Notes: generated by a model from the sequence alone, not told the origin. A DNA stretch of 64,000 nucleotides from Phycobacter sedimenti (GCF_038148855.1 NZ_JBBVGR010000003.1:248001-312000); one strand, 5' to 3'. Shown: positions 1-9,039, counted from the first letter of the stretch. Numbers and translations: made by a program.

Positions 1-477
1 GAGGATCGTCAGCATCTGCCCGGCCTGCAGCACCGGCTGGCTTACCGCGTCGCCCATCAGCCCGCCCATCGGTTCGGACTCGGACGTCACCATGGAGACC
101 AGCTCTCCCTGACTGACCCGCTCGAAATAGGGCTGCGGAAAGCGCAAGACGCGGGCAATCAGCTGATAGCGGAAGCGGCGCAGCATCCGCTCAGCCAGAA
201 TGCCCTTCATCGTGTTGATGCGCATCTTCAGAAGGCCATGCATCAGCACCGAGATCAGAAAGGCAGCGCAAAGCAGCCACAGGAAGGTCAGTTGATCAAA
301 GGAATAGCCAAGGATCTGGATCGTGTCGGTCTGGGCGCCGATGGCATCGTTGATGATCCGCTTGGGCAGCTCCAGCGTCAGGTAGAGCAACGGGAACAGG
401 CAGGCCGTGACCACCAAGAGAACAAGCTGATCACGTTTGGAGTACTTCCAGATAAAGCGAAACAGCGACCGTTCTAT
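1..477 (-). CDS. ABC exporter transmembrane domain, N-terminal part (runs off the left edge)
   Basis: The minus strand from 477 to the window edge is open for 159 codons and encodes the start of a type I ABC exporter membrane domain. Hydrophobic segments lie near residues 18-35 and 66-84, and the cytoplasmic stretch containing RMLRRFRYQLIARVLRFPQP, then YFERVSQGEL, is typical of fused exporter membrane domains. The ATPase half lies outside the window. The start is odd. An in-frame TGA lies 12 codons upstream, and the only codon placed correctly behind a GGAG ribosome site (485-488, 7 bases away) is ATA at 475-477, which would give MERSLF if used as a start. A CTG five codons further in is the other option. 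The substrate cannot be told. Confidence 0.8.
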   Translation of the reverse strand, partial: MERSLFRFIWKYSKRDQLVLLVVTACLFPLLYLTLELPKRIINDAIGAQTDTIQILGYSFDQLTFLWLLCAAFLISVLMHGLLKMRINTMKGILAERMLRRFRYQLIARVLRFPQPYFERVSQGELVSMVTSESEPMGGLMGDAVSQPVLQAGQMLTIL

Positions 478-641
478 GAGACAGCTCCGGCTTGGCGTCT
501 GAAATCAATACCCTATGCCTAGCGCGGTTTGCCCATGGCAGGCAATGGCAAGAACGCCGAGCCCTGCCACGGCCTGTCGTTACGGAACGCGGTGACGCAC
601 CATTTGCCATGACGCAAAAAACACGTAAGGTTCCGCTTAAT

Positions 642-1052
642 ATGTTTAATCAGGGGATCGCCTTGCCGGAACCGACCGGAGCCTTGCTGTTGTTGCTGTG
701 CCTTTTGCAGGTCAAGCACATGTTTGCGGATTTCTTTCTGCAGACGCCCAAGATGTTGTCCGGGCGGGGAGAATATTTTCACAGCGGTCGCGCCCAGCAT
801 GCGGGCGTCCACGCGCTTGGCTCCATTATGGTCTTTGTGGCGATGGGCAGTCCGGTGGGCTTCATCCTTTTGATCTGCGCGCTGGAATGGGTTGTGCATT
901 TCAATATCGACTACTGCAAGGCACGCTATTCCGACAGCAAGCAACTGACGCCCCAGCAGGCGGTCTTCTGGCGCGCCGTGGGTACCGATCAGGCCCTTCA
1001 TCAGTTGACCTATATCGCCATGGCAGCGGCCTGGGTGACATACGCCGCCTGA
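642..1052 (+). CDS. DUF3307-family small membrane protein
   Basis: A 136-residue protein with two or three hydrophobic segments (about residues 8-24, 55-80 and 115-135). It carries the QVKHMFADFFLQ segment followed by HAGVHALGS that marks DUF3307 membrane proteins, whose function is unknown. The reading frame stays open further upstream. I chose the ATG at 642 because homologues begin just before the first hydrophobic segment and an AAGG lies upstream at about 627; ATG 609 is an alternative that adds 11 residues. The gene is convergent with the Lrp regulator, with only 10 bases between stop codons, and divergent from the ABC exporter. Confidence 0.7.
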   Translation: MFNQGIALPEPTGALLLLLCLLQVKHMFADFFLQTPKMLSGRGEYFHSGRAQHAGVHALGSIMVFVAMGSPVGFILLICALEWVVHFNIDYCKARYSDSKQLTPQQAVFWRAVGTDQALHQLTYIAMAAAWVTYAA

Positions 1053-1062
1053 GCCCAGGTGC

Positions 1063-1521
1063 TCAGGGCACCACGGGCCGATCCCGCTTGATCGTGCGCA
1101 AGACCACGTTGGTCTGGGCGCTGGCCACCGCTGGCAGGCGGAACAGGAAGTCCTCAAGGAAGCGATTATAGGCCTCAAGGTCGGGCGCCAGAACGCGCAG
1201 GTGATAATCGGACTGCCCGGTGGTGGCGTAGCACTCCTGAACAAGGGTATTGGTTTCAACAGCGCGAATGAATCCCTTCAGCTTTTCCGGTTCGTGCCGG
1301 GTGAGCTGCACATGCACCATGGCATGAAACTCCAGCCCCATGGCCTTTGCGTTGACCACCGCGCCATAGCGTTCGATCACCCCTGCCTCTTCCAGCGCGC
1401 GCACACGGCGCCACAGGGCAGAGGGAGACATGCCCACCGCTTCGGCCAGATCCGCGTTCGAGATGCGCGAATCCTCCTGCAAGAGTGTCAGAATTCGGCG
1501 GTCCCTGTCGTCTAGCTGCAT
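1063..1521 (-). CDS. Lrp/AsnC family transcriptional regulator
   Basis: A 152-residue protein with the usual two-part Lrp/AsnC layout. An N-terminal winged helix-turn-helix has recognition segment MSPSALWRRVRALEEAGVI, and a C-terminal RAM-type ligand-binding domain runs from about residue 65 to the end. The MQLDDRDRRIL start at 1521 matches the family; in-frame ATGs 7 and 11 codons upstream are possible. It is divergently transcribed from the indolepyruvate oxidoreductase gene, with 145 bases between starts. Local regulators in this position commonly control the adjacent amino acid catabolic gene, so control of aromatic amino acid breakdown is the likely role. This is inference from context. 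Confidence 0.88.
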   Translation of the reverse strand: MQLDDRDRRILTLLQEDSRISNADLAEAVGMSPSALWRRVRALEEAGVIERYGAVVNAKAMGLEFHAMVHVQLTRHEPEKLKGFIRAVETNTLVQECYATTGQSDYHLRVLAPDLEAYNRFLEDFLFRLPAVASAQTNVVLRTIKRDRPVVP

Positions 1522-1586
1522 ATGATCGGTACCCCTCACCATCACGCACCCCATTGACGGATAAATTATTCACAAAACCAAAAAAC

Positions 1587-1601
1587 ACCAGTAGATCTGG
1601 T
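1587..1601. promoter_or_regulatory. 15-bp palindrome, candidate Lrp-family operator
   Basis: ACCAG-TAGAT-CTGGT is a perfect inverted repeat with 5-base arms, in the AT-rich 145-base gap between the divergent regulator and oxidoreductase genes. Its length and AT-rich centre fit the 13-15 bp sites bound by Lrp/AsnC dimers. It lies 66 bases upstream of the oxidoreductase start. Confidence 0.5.
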
Positions 1602-1666
1602 AAAAATTTCCGCCGCAGATGGATTATCCTTTCGCGATCAAGGATACCCGCGCGAGGACTGCCCCC

Positions 1667-4600
1667 ATGACCGAGCTGAGCCACGAGTTTCGCAGCTACC
1701 AGTTGGATGACCGTTACGAGATGACCAGGGGTCGCGTCTTTCTGACCGGGACTCAGGCGCTGGCGCGCGTCATGCTGGATCAGGCGCGCCGCGACCGGAA
1801 CGCAGGCCTCAACACCGCCGGATTCGTCTCGGGCTATCGTGGCTCGCCGCTGGGCGGGGTGGATCTGGAGTTCTGGCGCTCGCGCAAGCGGATGGAAGAG
1901 GCCAAGGTCAAGTTCATGCCCGCCGTGAACGAGGATCTGGGCGCCACAGCGGTTCTGGGTGCGCAGCAGGCCATTCTGGATCCCCATTGCGAGGTCGAGG
2001 GCGTCTTTTCCATGTGGTACGGCAAGGGACCGGGCGTGGACCGTTCCGGCGATGCGCTGAAACACGGCAACGCCTATGGCTCGTCGGAAAAGGGCGGCGT
2101 TCTGGTTGTTGCGGGCGACGACCATGGCTGCGTCAGCTCCTCCATGCCGCACCAGTCGGATGTCGCCTTCATGGCCTGGTTCATGCCGGTGCTGAACCCG
2201 GCGGATGTTTCCGAGTTCCTGACCTTTGGCGAATACGGCTTTGCCCTGTCGCGCTATTCGGGCACCTGGGTCGGCTTCAAGGCCGTGTCGGAAACCGTCG
2301 AAAGCGCGCGCTCGGTAGAACTTCAGCCGGACCGCGAATTTATCCTGCCCGAACTGCCGCCCTACCCCGGCGGGCTGCATATCCGCCGCGCCGATCTGCC
2401 CTCGCCCGAGATCGAGACCCGCATCCAGGCCAAGATCAAGGCCGTGCGTGCCTTTGCCGAGGCCAACCCGATCGACCGGCGCATCTATGACATCAAGGAT
2501 GCCAAATTCGGCTTTGTCACCACCGGCAAGGGGCACCTTGATCTGATGGAGGCGCTGCGCCTTCTGGGTCTGGACGAGGCCGCCTGTCGCCGCCTTGGCA
2601 TCGACATCTACAAGGTCGGCATGGTCTGGCCGCTGGCCCGCCCCGAGGCGCTGCGCTTCGTGAACGGCAAGGAAGAGGTGCTGGTTGTCGAGGAAAAACG
2701 CGGCATCATCGAAAGCCAGTTCAAGGAGTATTTCTACGACTGGCCCGGCGACAAGCCCAAGAAGATGGTCGGAAAATACGACAGCGCAGGCGAGCCGCTG
2801 ATCCCCTGGACCGGGGAGCTGAGCCCGCTGATGCTCGCGCCCATCGTGGCCGCGCGTCTGGATGCCTTTTTCCCCGAAGAAAACCTGCCCGCCAAGGCCG
2901 CCGCACTGACCGCCCAGCCGCCCAAGCTGATCAACGTGCCCGGCGCCACCCGCACGCCTTATTTCTGCTCGGGCTGCCCGCACAACACCTCGACCAAGCT
3001 GCCTGAGGGCTCCAAGGCGTTCTCCGGCATCGGCTGCCACGTCATGGCCAGCTGGATGGATCGCGACACCGCCGGATACGCTCAGATGGGCGGCGAGGGC
3101 GTGCCATGGGCGGTCGCCTCGCAGTTCAACGGGAACAAGCACGTGTTCCAGAACCTGGGCGAAGGCACCTGGTATCACTCGGGCAGCCTTGCCATCCGGC
3201 AGGCGGTCGCGGCCAAGACGAACATCACCTACAAGATCCTCTATAACGACGCGGTTGCCATGACCGGCGGTCAGCCGGTGGACGGGCCGGTCAGCGTGTC
3301 CGGCATCGCCCAAACCTGTCGCGCCGAGGGGGTGGAGCGCATCGCGCTGGTGTCCGACGATATCGCCAAGTTCAACCGCGCCGATTTCCCCGCTGGAACC
3401 TCCTTCCACGACCGGGGAGAGATGGACACCGTTCAGCGCGAATTGCGCGAGATCCCCGGTGTGACCGTGCTGATCTATGAGCAGACCTGCGCCACCGAAA
3501 AACGCCGCCGCCGCAAGCGTGGCAAGATGGAGGACCCGAAGAAATTCGCCTTCATCAACGATCTGGTCTGCGAGGGCTGCGGCGATTGTTCCGTGGAATC
3601 CAACTGCCTCAGCGTGGAGCCGAAAGAGACCCCGTTCGGACGCAAGCGCAAGATCAACCTGTCGTCCTGCAACAAAGATTTCTCCTGCCTCAACGGGTTT
3701 TGCCCCAGCTTTGTCACCGTTGAGGGTGGCGAGCGGCGCAAGAAGCAGCCGGCCGGTCTCGATGCAGACCAGCTGGTCGCCCGCCTGCCCGCCCCGGACC
3801 TTCCCTCCCTCGCCGAGCCGTTCGATCTGCTCGTCACCGGGGTGGGCGGCACAGGCGTTGTGACCGTCGGCGCTCTGATCACCATGGCCGCACACCTTGA
3901 GGGTAAGGGATCGAGTGTGCTGGATTTCACCGGCTTTGCGCAGAAGTTCGGCACCGTTCTCAGCTACATCCGCCTGTCGAACGCGCCTGAGACCCTGAAC
4001 CAGGTGCGCATCGATCAGGCCGCCGCCGATGCGGTGATCGGCTGCGACGTGGTGGTGTCCTCCGCGCCCAAGGCCTCGGCCCACTATCGCGCGGGCACCA
4101 AGGTGGTGCTGAACCGCGCCGAAATGCCCACGGGCGATCTGGTGCTGCGCCGGGATGCCGACCTGATGGCGGGCCTGCGCGAAAAGGAAATCGAAGCGGT
4201 GGTGGGCGCCGAGAACCTGTCGGGCTTCAACGCCAACGAGGCCGCTGAGGCGCTGCTGGGTGATGCGGTGCTGGCCAACGTGATGATGCTGGGCTTTGCC
4301 TGGCAAAAGGGACTGGTGCCGGTCAGCGGAGCCGCCTTGTCCCAAGCCATCGAGCTCAATGGCGTTGCCATCGACAAGAACCGTCTCGCCTTTGCCATTG
4401 GCCGCGCCATGGCCGTGGATCCGGGGTTGGTCAGCCAGTTCTACGACGAAACCCCGGAAGACGCCGAAACACTGGAACAGATGATCGAACGCCGTGCGGC
4501 CTTCCTGACCGACTACCAGAACGCGGCCTACGCAGACCGCTATCGCAATGCGCTGGACCGTCTGCGCAATTCACTGCCCGCAGATGCGAAGGACGAACTA

Positions 4601-5089
4601 ACTGAAAAGGCCGCGAAATCCCTGTTCAAGCTGATGGCCTACAAGGATGAATTCGAGGTCGCGCGGCTTCTGACCGCCGACAGTTTCAAGGACCAGATCG
4701 CAGCGGAATTCGACGGCGACTATTCGGTGAAATACCACCTTGCACCGCCCCTGCTCGCACGCGGGAAGGACAGCCGAGGCCGCCCGAAGAAAAGCGCCTT
4801 TGGCCCCTGGCTGCGCCCGGCCCTATCGGTGCTGGCCAAGGCCAAGGGGCTGCGCGGCAGCGCGCTCAACCCCTTTGGCTACCACGAGGAAGCCCGCCTG
4901 CACCGTGATCTTCTGTCCTGGTACGAAGGTGTTCTGGACAAGGTCGCAGGCGGCTACGACACAGACACATATGAGGACTGCGCCGAGGTGCTTTCGGCAC
5001 CGATGGAGATCCGCGGCTACGGCCCGGTCCGGCTGGAGGCCGCCAGCAAGGTGCGCGCCGCGGCGGAAGAGCGCCTTGGGCGTCTCTAA
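1667..5089 (+). CDS. Indolepyruvate ferredoxin oxidoreductase, fused alpha-beta-gamma form
   Basis: A 1140-residue 2-oxoacid:ferredoxin oxidoreductase of the fused alphaproteobacterial type. It oxidatively decarboxylates indolepyruvate and probably other aryl pyruvates to the acyl-CoA, a step in aromatic amino acid catabolism. The N-terminal part is the pyruvate/TPP-binding region; CSGCPHN lies near residue 434. A cysteine-rich iron-sulfur segment starts at CEGCGDC near residue 634 and continues to the CLNGFCPSF region. A Rossmann-like gamma domain starts at GVGGTGVV near residue 724, followed by the C-terminal extension of this family. The ATG at 1667 is preferred because the frame upstream of it has no family similarity. 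The first long domain and all iron-sulfur cysteines appear intact. The divergent Lrp gene is the likely regulator. Confidence 0.9.
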   Translation: MTELSHEFRSYQLDDRYEMTRGRVFLTGTQALARVMLDQARRDRNAGLNTAGFVSGYRGSPLGGVDLEFWRSRKRMEEAKVKFMPAVNEDLGATAVLGAQQAILDPHCEVEGVFSMWYGKGPGVDRSGDALKHGNAYGSSEKGGVLVVAGDDHGCVSSSMPHQSDVAFMAWFMPVLNPADVSEFLTFGEYGFALSRYSGTWVGFKAVSETVESARSVELQPDREFILPELPPYPGGLHIRRADLPSPEIETRIQAKIKAVRAFAEANPIDRRIYDIKDAKFGFVTTGKGHLDLMEALRLLGLDEAACRRLGIDIYKVGMVWPLARPEALRFVNGKEEVLVVEEKRGIIESQFKEYFYDWPGDKPKKMVGKYDSAGEPLIPWTGELSPLMLAPIVAARLDAFFPEENLPAKAAALTAQPPKLINVPGATRTPYFCSGCPHNTSTKLPEGSKAFSGIGCHVMASWMDRDTAGYAQMGGEGVPWAVASQFNGNKHVFQNLGEGTWYHSGSLAIRQAVAAKTNITYKILYNDAVAMTGGQPVDGPVSVSGIAQTCRAEGVERIALVSDDIAKFNRADFPAGTSFHDRGEMDTVQRELREIPGVTVLIYEQTCATEKRRRRKRGKMEDPKKFAFINDLVCEGCGDCSVESNCLSVEPKETPFGRKRKINLSSCNKDFSCLNGFCPSFVTVEGGERRKKQPAGLDADQLVARLPAPDLPSLAEPFDLLVTGVGGTGVVTVGALITMAAHLEGKGSSVLDFTGFAQKFGTVLSYIRLSNAPETLNQVRIDQAAADAVIGCDVVVSSAPKASAHYRAGTKVVLNRAEMPTGDLVLRRDADLMAGLREKEIEAVVGAENLSGFNANEAAEALLGDAVLANVMMLGFAWQKGLVPVSGAALSQAIELNGVAIDKNRLAFAIGRAMAVDPGLVSQFYDETPEDAETLEQMIERRAAFLTDYQNAAYADRYRNALDRLRNSLPADAKDELTEKAAKSLFKLMAYKDEFEVARLLTADSFKDQIAAEFDGDYSVKYHLAPPLLARGKDSRGRPKKSAFGPWLRPALSVLAKAKGLRGSALNPFGYHEEARLHRDLLSWYEGVLDKVAGGYDTDTYEDCAEVLSAPMEIRGYGPVRLEAASKVRAAAEERLGRL

Positions 5090-5129
5090 ACCTGCGACGG
5101 GGACGTTCTGTCGAATTGAACCCAAAAGG

Positions 5130-5148
5130 GGCGAACCTGCGGTTCGCC
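5130..5148 (+). terminator. Hairpin after the oxidoreductase gene
   Basis: GGCGAACC-TGC-GGTTCGCC forms a perfect 8-bp stem with a 3-base loop, 41 bases after the stop codon. No strong T run follows directly, so termination may be weak. A second small stem (GCGAA/TTCGC, 5182-5196) lies further on in a T-rich tract. Confidence 0.45.
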
Positions 5149-5325
5149 TCAGCACCATTTCATAGGCAAAATCCAGTTTTTGCGAAGCTTTTTCGCTTTC
5201 AACAACGACACTTCAAATCGTGCCCTGTGCAAGGTCATTGATTAAGGTGATGTTAAACCCGAAACGAGTAAGGTCTATGCACCTAGTTTATGAACCCATA
5301 GGACGCTTGGAGCAGGGCGCGGCTG

Positions 5326-7113
5326 ATGGAACCTCTTTCGCAGAAAGAAACCGCGCATGGCAAAATCTCCATGATGCACGTCATCGTGGTCGCCCTATCC
5401 GTCATGATGACAGTTGGCGCATGGCTGTTTTCGGAGCGCCAGATCGAGACACGCATCAAGGCGCGGTTCGAGATAGGCCGTGATCGGGCACTCGATCTGA
5501 TCGTGGATCGCATGGGTCAGTACGAGGACGCGCTTTGGGCCGGCGTATCTGCGGTAGAGTCCCATGACGGTGACATGAGCCTCAATGAGTGGAAGATCTT
5601 TGCCGACACGCTTCGAATCGAGGAAAAGTATCCCGGCATCAATGGCATTGGCATCATTCACTACCTCCGCCCACAGGACGTTCCGAAATACATGGAACAA
5701 CGCCTCGCAGAGCGCGACACCTACCGTATCTTCCCGGCTCACGAGGAAGATATCTTGATGCCGATTTCTTTTATTGAGCCTGAAGCCGTGAACGCGGCGG
5801 CTGTCGGCCTTGATGTCGCCCACGAGCGCAATCGGCGTACGGCCGCACTGGCAAGCCGTGACACCGGCGAAAGCCAGATCACTGGCCCGATCGTCTTGGT
5901 TCAGGACGAGGGCAGCACGCCAGGTTTCCTCTTTTATGCTCCCTACTACAAGGGCGGCCCCCGCGACACTGTCGGCGAGCGGCGCGAAAACATGCAGGGT
6001 ATCGTCTACGCGCCCTTTGTCGTGCGCAAACTGATGGAAGGCCTGCTGGCAAAGGAACTGCGCGAGGTGCGTTTCAGCATCAGGGACGGCGATCAGCTGA
6101 TCTACGACGAGCATGCAATCGACGATGGGCTGAACGATCCGAACCCCATGTTCACGGAGACGGTCGAGCTGAATCTTTACGGGCGCATCTGGACACTGGA
6201 CATGCGCAGCAACCTTGCCTTTCGTGCCAACAACAGTTTTTCCCAACCCACCGTGATCCTGATTGGCGGTCTGTTGATCGAGGCGTTGATCATCGCTGTG
6301 CTGGTGATGATGTCGCGGGCCAACCGGCAGGCTATTGCCTATGCAGACCAAGTGACCGCTGCCCTGCGCGCAGAGCGGAACAAACTGGCTGAGACCAATG
6401 TACAACTGGCCAAGACGAACGATGAACTGGAACAGTTCGCGTATATCACGTCCCACGATCTGAAAACACCGGTCCGCGGGATCGCCAGCCTGACGGAAAT
6501 GGTAAAAGAGGACCTGGAAGACTACCTGGCCTCTCCAGATGCGAACCCGGACGTGCAGGAAAACCTCGATCACATCTTGGAACGTGTAGGCCGCATGAAC
6601 GCCTTGATTGGGGGAATCCTGGAATTCTCCAGGGTCGGTCGGCGTGCCCCCGGCGAAACGGCGCTCGACCTGCGTCACACCATCGAAGAGCTTCGCGCGG
6701 ACCTGAACCTGCGTGAGGACCAGTTGCGTTTGTCCGGAACAGCCGATACCGTCGAATTTGACGGCCAGATGTTTCGGAGTGTCTTGGATAATCTGGTGAG
6801 CAACGCAGTGCGTTATCACCCCGAAGTAAGCAAAGCTGAAATTGACGTCTCGGTTGAGACGCTGGATGACAGATACCGGGTTTCAGTCAGCGACAATGGG
6901 GAAGGAATTGATCCGCGTTTTCATTCCAAGATCTTCGGGGTGTTCCAAACTTTGCGCCAGGCTGGCGCGCCGGAAAGCACAGGCGTGGGTTTGGCAATTG
7001 TCAAGAAGGCCGTAGAACAGCACGGTTTCTCGGTAACGGTGGACTCGTCACTTGGAAATGGGTCTGTATTTCGGTTTGACTGGCCTCGAAAGGCCGGCAA
7101 CAACAGTCAATAA
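5326..7113 (+). CDS. Membrane sensor histidine kinase with periplasmic CHASE domain
   Basis: A 595-residue hybrid of sensor and kinase. Hydrophobic segments at about residues 18-36 and 308-330 bracket a periplasmic CHASE-type sensor (about 40-295, including the NGIGIIHYL and FYAPYYKGG segments). A short coiled linker follows at 340-370, then the phosphoacceptor box with SHDLKTP (His377), an N box at NLVSNAVRYHP, and G boxes DNGEGID and GVGLAIVKKAV. The family phosphorylates itself on the His and passes the phosphate to a receiver. A stand-alone receiver follows 22 bases downstream, so the two form a pair. The ligand is unknown. The linker and kinase resemble phytochrome-type kinases that act with Rcp1-like receivers. 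ATG 5371 is a possible later start. Confidence 0.9.
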   Translation: MEPLSQKETAHGKISMMHVIVVALSVMMTVGAWLFSERQIETRIKARFEIGRDRALDLIVDRMGQYEDALWAGVSAVESHDGDMSLNEWKIFADTLRIEEKYPGINGIGIIHYLRPQDVPKYMEQRLAERDTYRIFPAHEEDILMPISFIEPEAVNAAAVGLDVAHERNRRTAALASRDTGESQITGPIVLVQDEGSTPGFLFYAPYYKGGPRDTVGERRENMQGIVYAPFVVRKLMEGLLAKELREVRFSIRDGDQLIYDEHAIDDGLNDPNPMFTETVELNLYGRIWTLDMRSNLAFRANNSFSQPTVILIGGLLIEALIIAVLVMMSRANRQAIAYADQVTAALRAERNKLAETNVQLAKTNDELEQFAYITSHDLKTPVRGIASLTEMVKEDLEDYLASPDANPDVQENLDHILERVGRMNALIGGILEFSRVGRRAPGETALDLRHTIEELRADLNLREDQLRLSGTADTVEFDGQMFRSVLDNLVSNAVRYHPEVSKAEIDVSVETLDDRYRVSVSDNGEGIDPRFHSKIFGVFQTLRQAGAPESTGVGLAIVKKAVEQHGFSVTVDSSLGNGSVFRFDWPRKAGNNSQ

Positions 7114-7135
7114 AGGTTCGAAGAAAGCCAACTGA

Positions 7136-7576
7136 ATGCCTAATGAGATGAATATCCTTCTGGTAGAGGATAATGATCTGGACGCCATGATCCTTGAGCG
7201 GACCCTGAAACGCATGGATCTGCCTGCGACGGTCGTGCGCGCCCGCGACGGTATCGAGGCTCTGGAAATACTGGAAGGCGAAAAGCTGGACCCATCGCTC
7301 AACGGTCCGTTTTTCATCTTGCTGGATATCAACATGCCCCGCATGAACGGTCACGATTTCCTGCGGACTCTGCGCTCGAAGGAAGCGATCGCCGATCAGC
7401 TGGTCTTCATGTTCACGACCTCCGACAGTCCGCATGACGTATCGCTGGCCTATAAATGGAATGTGAGCGGCTATTTCGTCAAACCCCAAGGCTCTGCCGA
7501 GCTGAAACGTGTCCTGACATCGCTGCACAACTTCTGGAAGGACTGCATTCCTCCTGCCGCCGCCAGATATTCCTGA
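7136..7576 (+). CDS. Single-domain response regulator, Rcp1/CheY-like
   Basis: A 146-residue receiver domain with no output domain. The acidic pair ED at residues 11-12, the phosphoacceptor Asp64 in LLDINMPRMNG, the Thr94/Thr95 switch and Lys116 in YFVKPQG are all present, so phosphotransfer chemistry looks intact. The long loop before the phosphoacceptor strand is typical of Rcp1-like receivers. It follows the CHASE kinase directly and is very probably its partner. Having no DNA-binding domain, it must act by protein contact or as a phosphorelay intermediate. Its 3' end abuts the truncated TetR stump, so the bases just after it mark a rearrangement junction. Confidence 0.9.
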   Translation: MPNEMNILLVEDNDLDAMILERTLKRMDLPATVVRARDGIEALEILEGEKLDPSLNGPFFILLDINMPRMNGHDFLRTLRSKEAIADQLVFMFTTSDSPHDVSLAYKWNVSGYFVKPQGSAELKRVLTSLHNFWKDCIPPAAARYS

Positions 7577-7579
7577 CCC

Positions 7580-7733
7580 TGACCTGCTCCACGCCATCGC
7601 TGATCAGGATAGCCACCGCCCCGTTCAGCCAATCCGCACGGGTCACTTTGATATTTCCGGTCAAAGGTGCGGCTGTGGTGTCGTCCCGGTAAAGGACCGG
7701 CTTTGGGGGCATGAGCGTAAGACCTCGTTTCAT
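7580..7733 (-). pseudogene. Truncated TetR-family regulator (5' stump)
   Basis: The minus strand encodes the first 45-50 residues of a TetR-like regulator: a basic leader with MPPKPVLYRDD, then VTRADWLNGAVAILISDGVE, which matches helix 1 of the TetR DNA-binding domain. The similarity stops at VRV, right where the receiver gene on the other strand ends, and the frame carries on only as the antisense of that gene. The helix-turn-helix and ligand domain are missing. I read this as a gene cut by a deletion or rearrangement. The assignment rests on recognising one helix, so it is moderate. Confidence 0.45.
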
Positions 7734-8332
7734 CGGCCGATCAAGGCGCCCGACATTCTGCGGCGCCTGTGGCGGCTTTATCCACTGGATTTGGCATCCT
7801 ATCGCAGATTGCCTCGACATCTGGCCAGCCCCATGCCCTGAAAACACGCGCGCGAAAGGCCTAAGAAGCGTGCAAACTGCGACGCATAGGCCCCGGCACC
7901 CCCGCTATGGCCCTGCCAAGGCCATGGCGCCCCAGACACCGGATACGGCAGGCTCATGACCGCGACGGGCAAGCCCGCCGCAACGTCCCTCGCCTGCAGC
8001 GCCTCTAGACCGCTCTCCCCATGCGACATCTCAGCCAGCCGCGCCCAGCGCAGCCATCAGCCAACGCGCAAACGCCGACCATGACCGGGATGTCGCGATC
8101 TCCTGCCCCGGTTCGGCGCACACCTCGCAGGCCTCAAACCCGAGCCGTCCGCCGTGGCCTATGACCCAAGGCACAAAGCTGGGGCGGTTCACCTCTCCCG
8201 GGATCACAAAGCCTTCGCGCCGGGGCGGCAACTGCTCAGGCATCACGCAAAGGTGTGGGCGGGGCGGGGTCATTCGGCCCCAGGAATGGCCCTGCATTCA
8301 GGGATGAATTGCAATCCCGCGCGCGATTGGCC
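7734..8332. other. Stretch without an intact gene, probably decayed coding DNA
   Basis: About 600 bases between the TetR stump and the GST-like gene hold only short, unconvincing frames. Two minus-strand frames (about 8031-8297 and 7799-8029) read into each other with a one-step frame shift near 8030 and have protein-like composition, as if one gene had been frameshifted; I do not recognise the family. On the plus strand a short frame ends with DILRRLWRLYPLDLASYRRL near 7755-7815, which could be the tail of another lost gene. No repeat, tRNA or clear promoter was seen. Confidence 0.4.
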
Positions 8333-8962
8333 TCATAGCTGGGCGCTGGGACGGGCGCGGATCTTCTCTTGCCAGGCCAGAGTCGCGGCATGGGCTTCGG
8401 GCACGCGCATCTTGATCACCCGGGCAAAGTCCAGAAAGACAAAGGCCGAGATATCCGCCAGCGTGAAATGATCCGTGGCCAGATAAGGGCTTTCCTTCAG
8501 GCGCTCCTCCAGCAGATCGAAAAACCGCGCCGTGCGGGCCTGACCGCGTTCGGCCAGCGCCGGGATCTGGGCATAGTGATCGGGGCCGGGAATAGCGCGG
8601 TTCTCAAAAGCAGGATGTGTATTGCGCAGCGCCTCGGCAATCGGTGCGCCGCCCTGCTGCTCGACGATGGAATTCCACATCAGCACCAGCCCCTTTTCAT
8701 CTGCGTTTCGCCCCATCAGGGGCGGCTCGGGACAGGCGGCCTCAAGGTATGCGGCAATGCCAAGGTTTTCGGTCAGCACAGTGCCTGCGTCGGTGACCAG
8801 CGCTGGAATGGTCGCGCGCGGGTTCACTGCGAGAAAGGCCGCGTCCAGCTGCTCTCCCTTGGCGATGGAGATATCATGGGTTTTGGGGTTCAGACCTTTT
8901 TCGGCAATGAACATGCGCGCCCGGCGCGGATTGGGCGCGGTAGAGCAATCGTAGAAAATCAT
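8333..8962 (-). CDS. Glutathione S-transferase family protein
   Basis: A 209-residue cytosolic GST-like protein. The N-terminal thioredoxin-like domain (1-75) starts with FYDCSTAPNPRRARMFIAEK and contains the conserved cis-proline and glutathione-contact segment ATIPALV, then the TENLGIAAYLE helix. The all-helical domain (85-209) includes FTLADISAFV, the N-capping motif typical of the family. Such enzymes conjugate or reduce using glutathione; the substrate is unknown. The gene stands alone between the decayed region and the methyltransferase-like gene, which has the same orientation 77 bases downstream. Confidence 0.85.
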   Translation of the reverse strand: MIFYDCSTAPNPRRARMFIAEKGLNPKTHDISIAKGEQLDAAFLAVNPRATIPALVTDAGTVLTENLGIAAYLEAACPEPPLMGRNADEKGLVLMWNSIVEQQGGAPIAEALRNTHPAFENRAIPGPDHYAQIPALAERGQARTARFFDLLEERLKESPYLATDHFTLADISAFVFLDFARVIKMRVPEAHAATLAWQEKIRARPSAQL

Positions 8963-9039
8963 GGCAGCCTCCCTCTGTTTCCCTGAGCCTAGGGGCAGAC
9001 AGCCAAATCAGGCCAGCATGACGGCGCGTCGCGGACGGC

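Noticed and set aside
1256..4345. Very long open minus-strand frame (about 1030 codons) opposite the indolepyruvate oxidoreductase
   Set aside because: It is antisense to a well-supported gene, rich in His/Gly/Arg as GC-rich shadows are, and matches no family.
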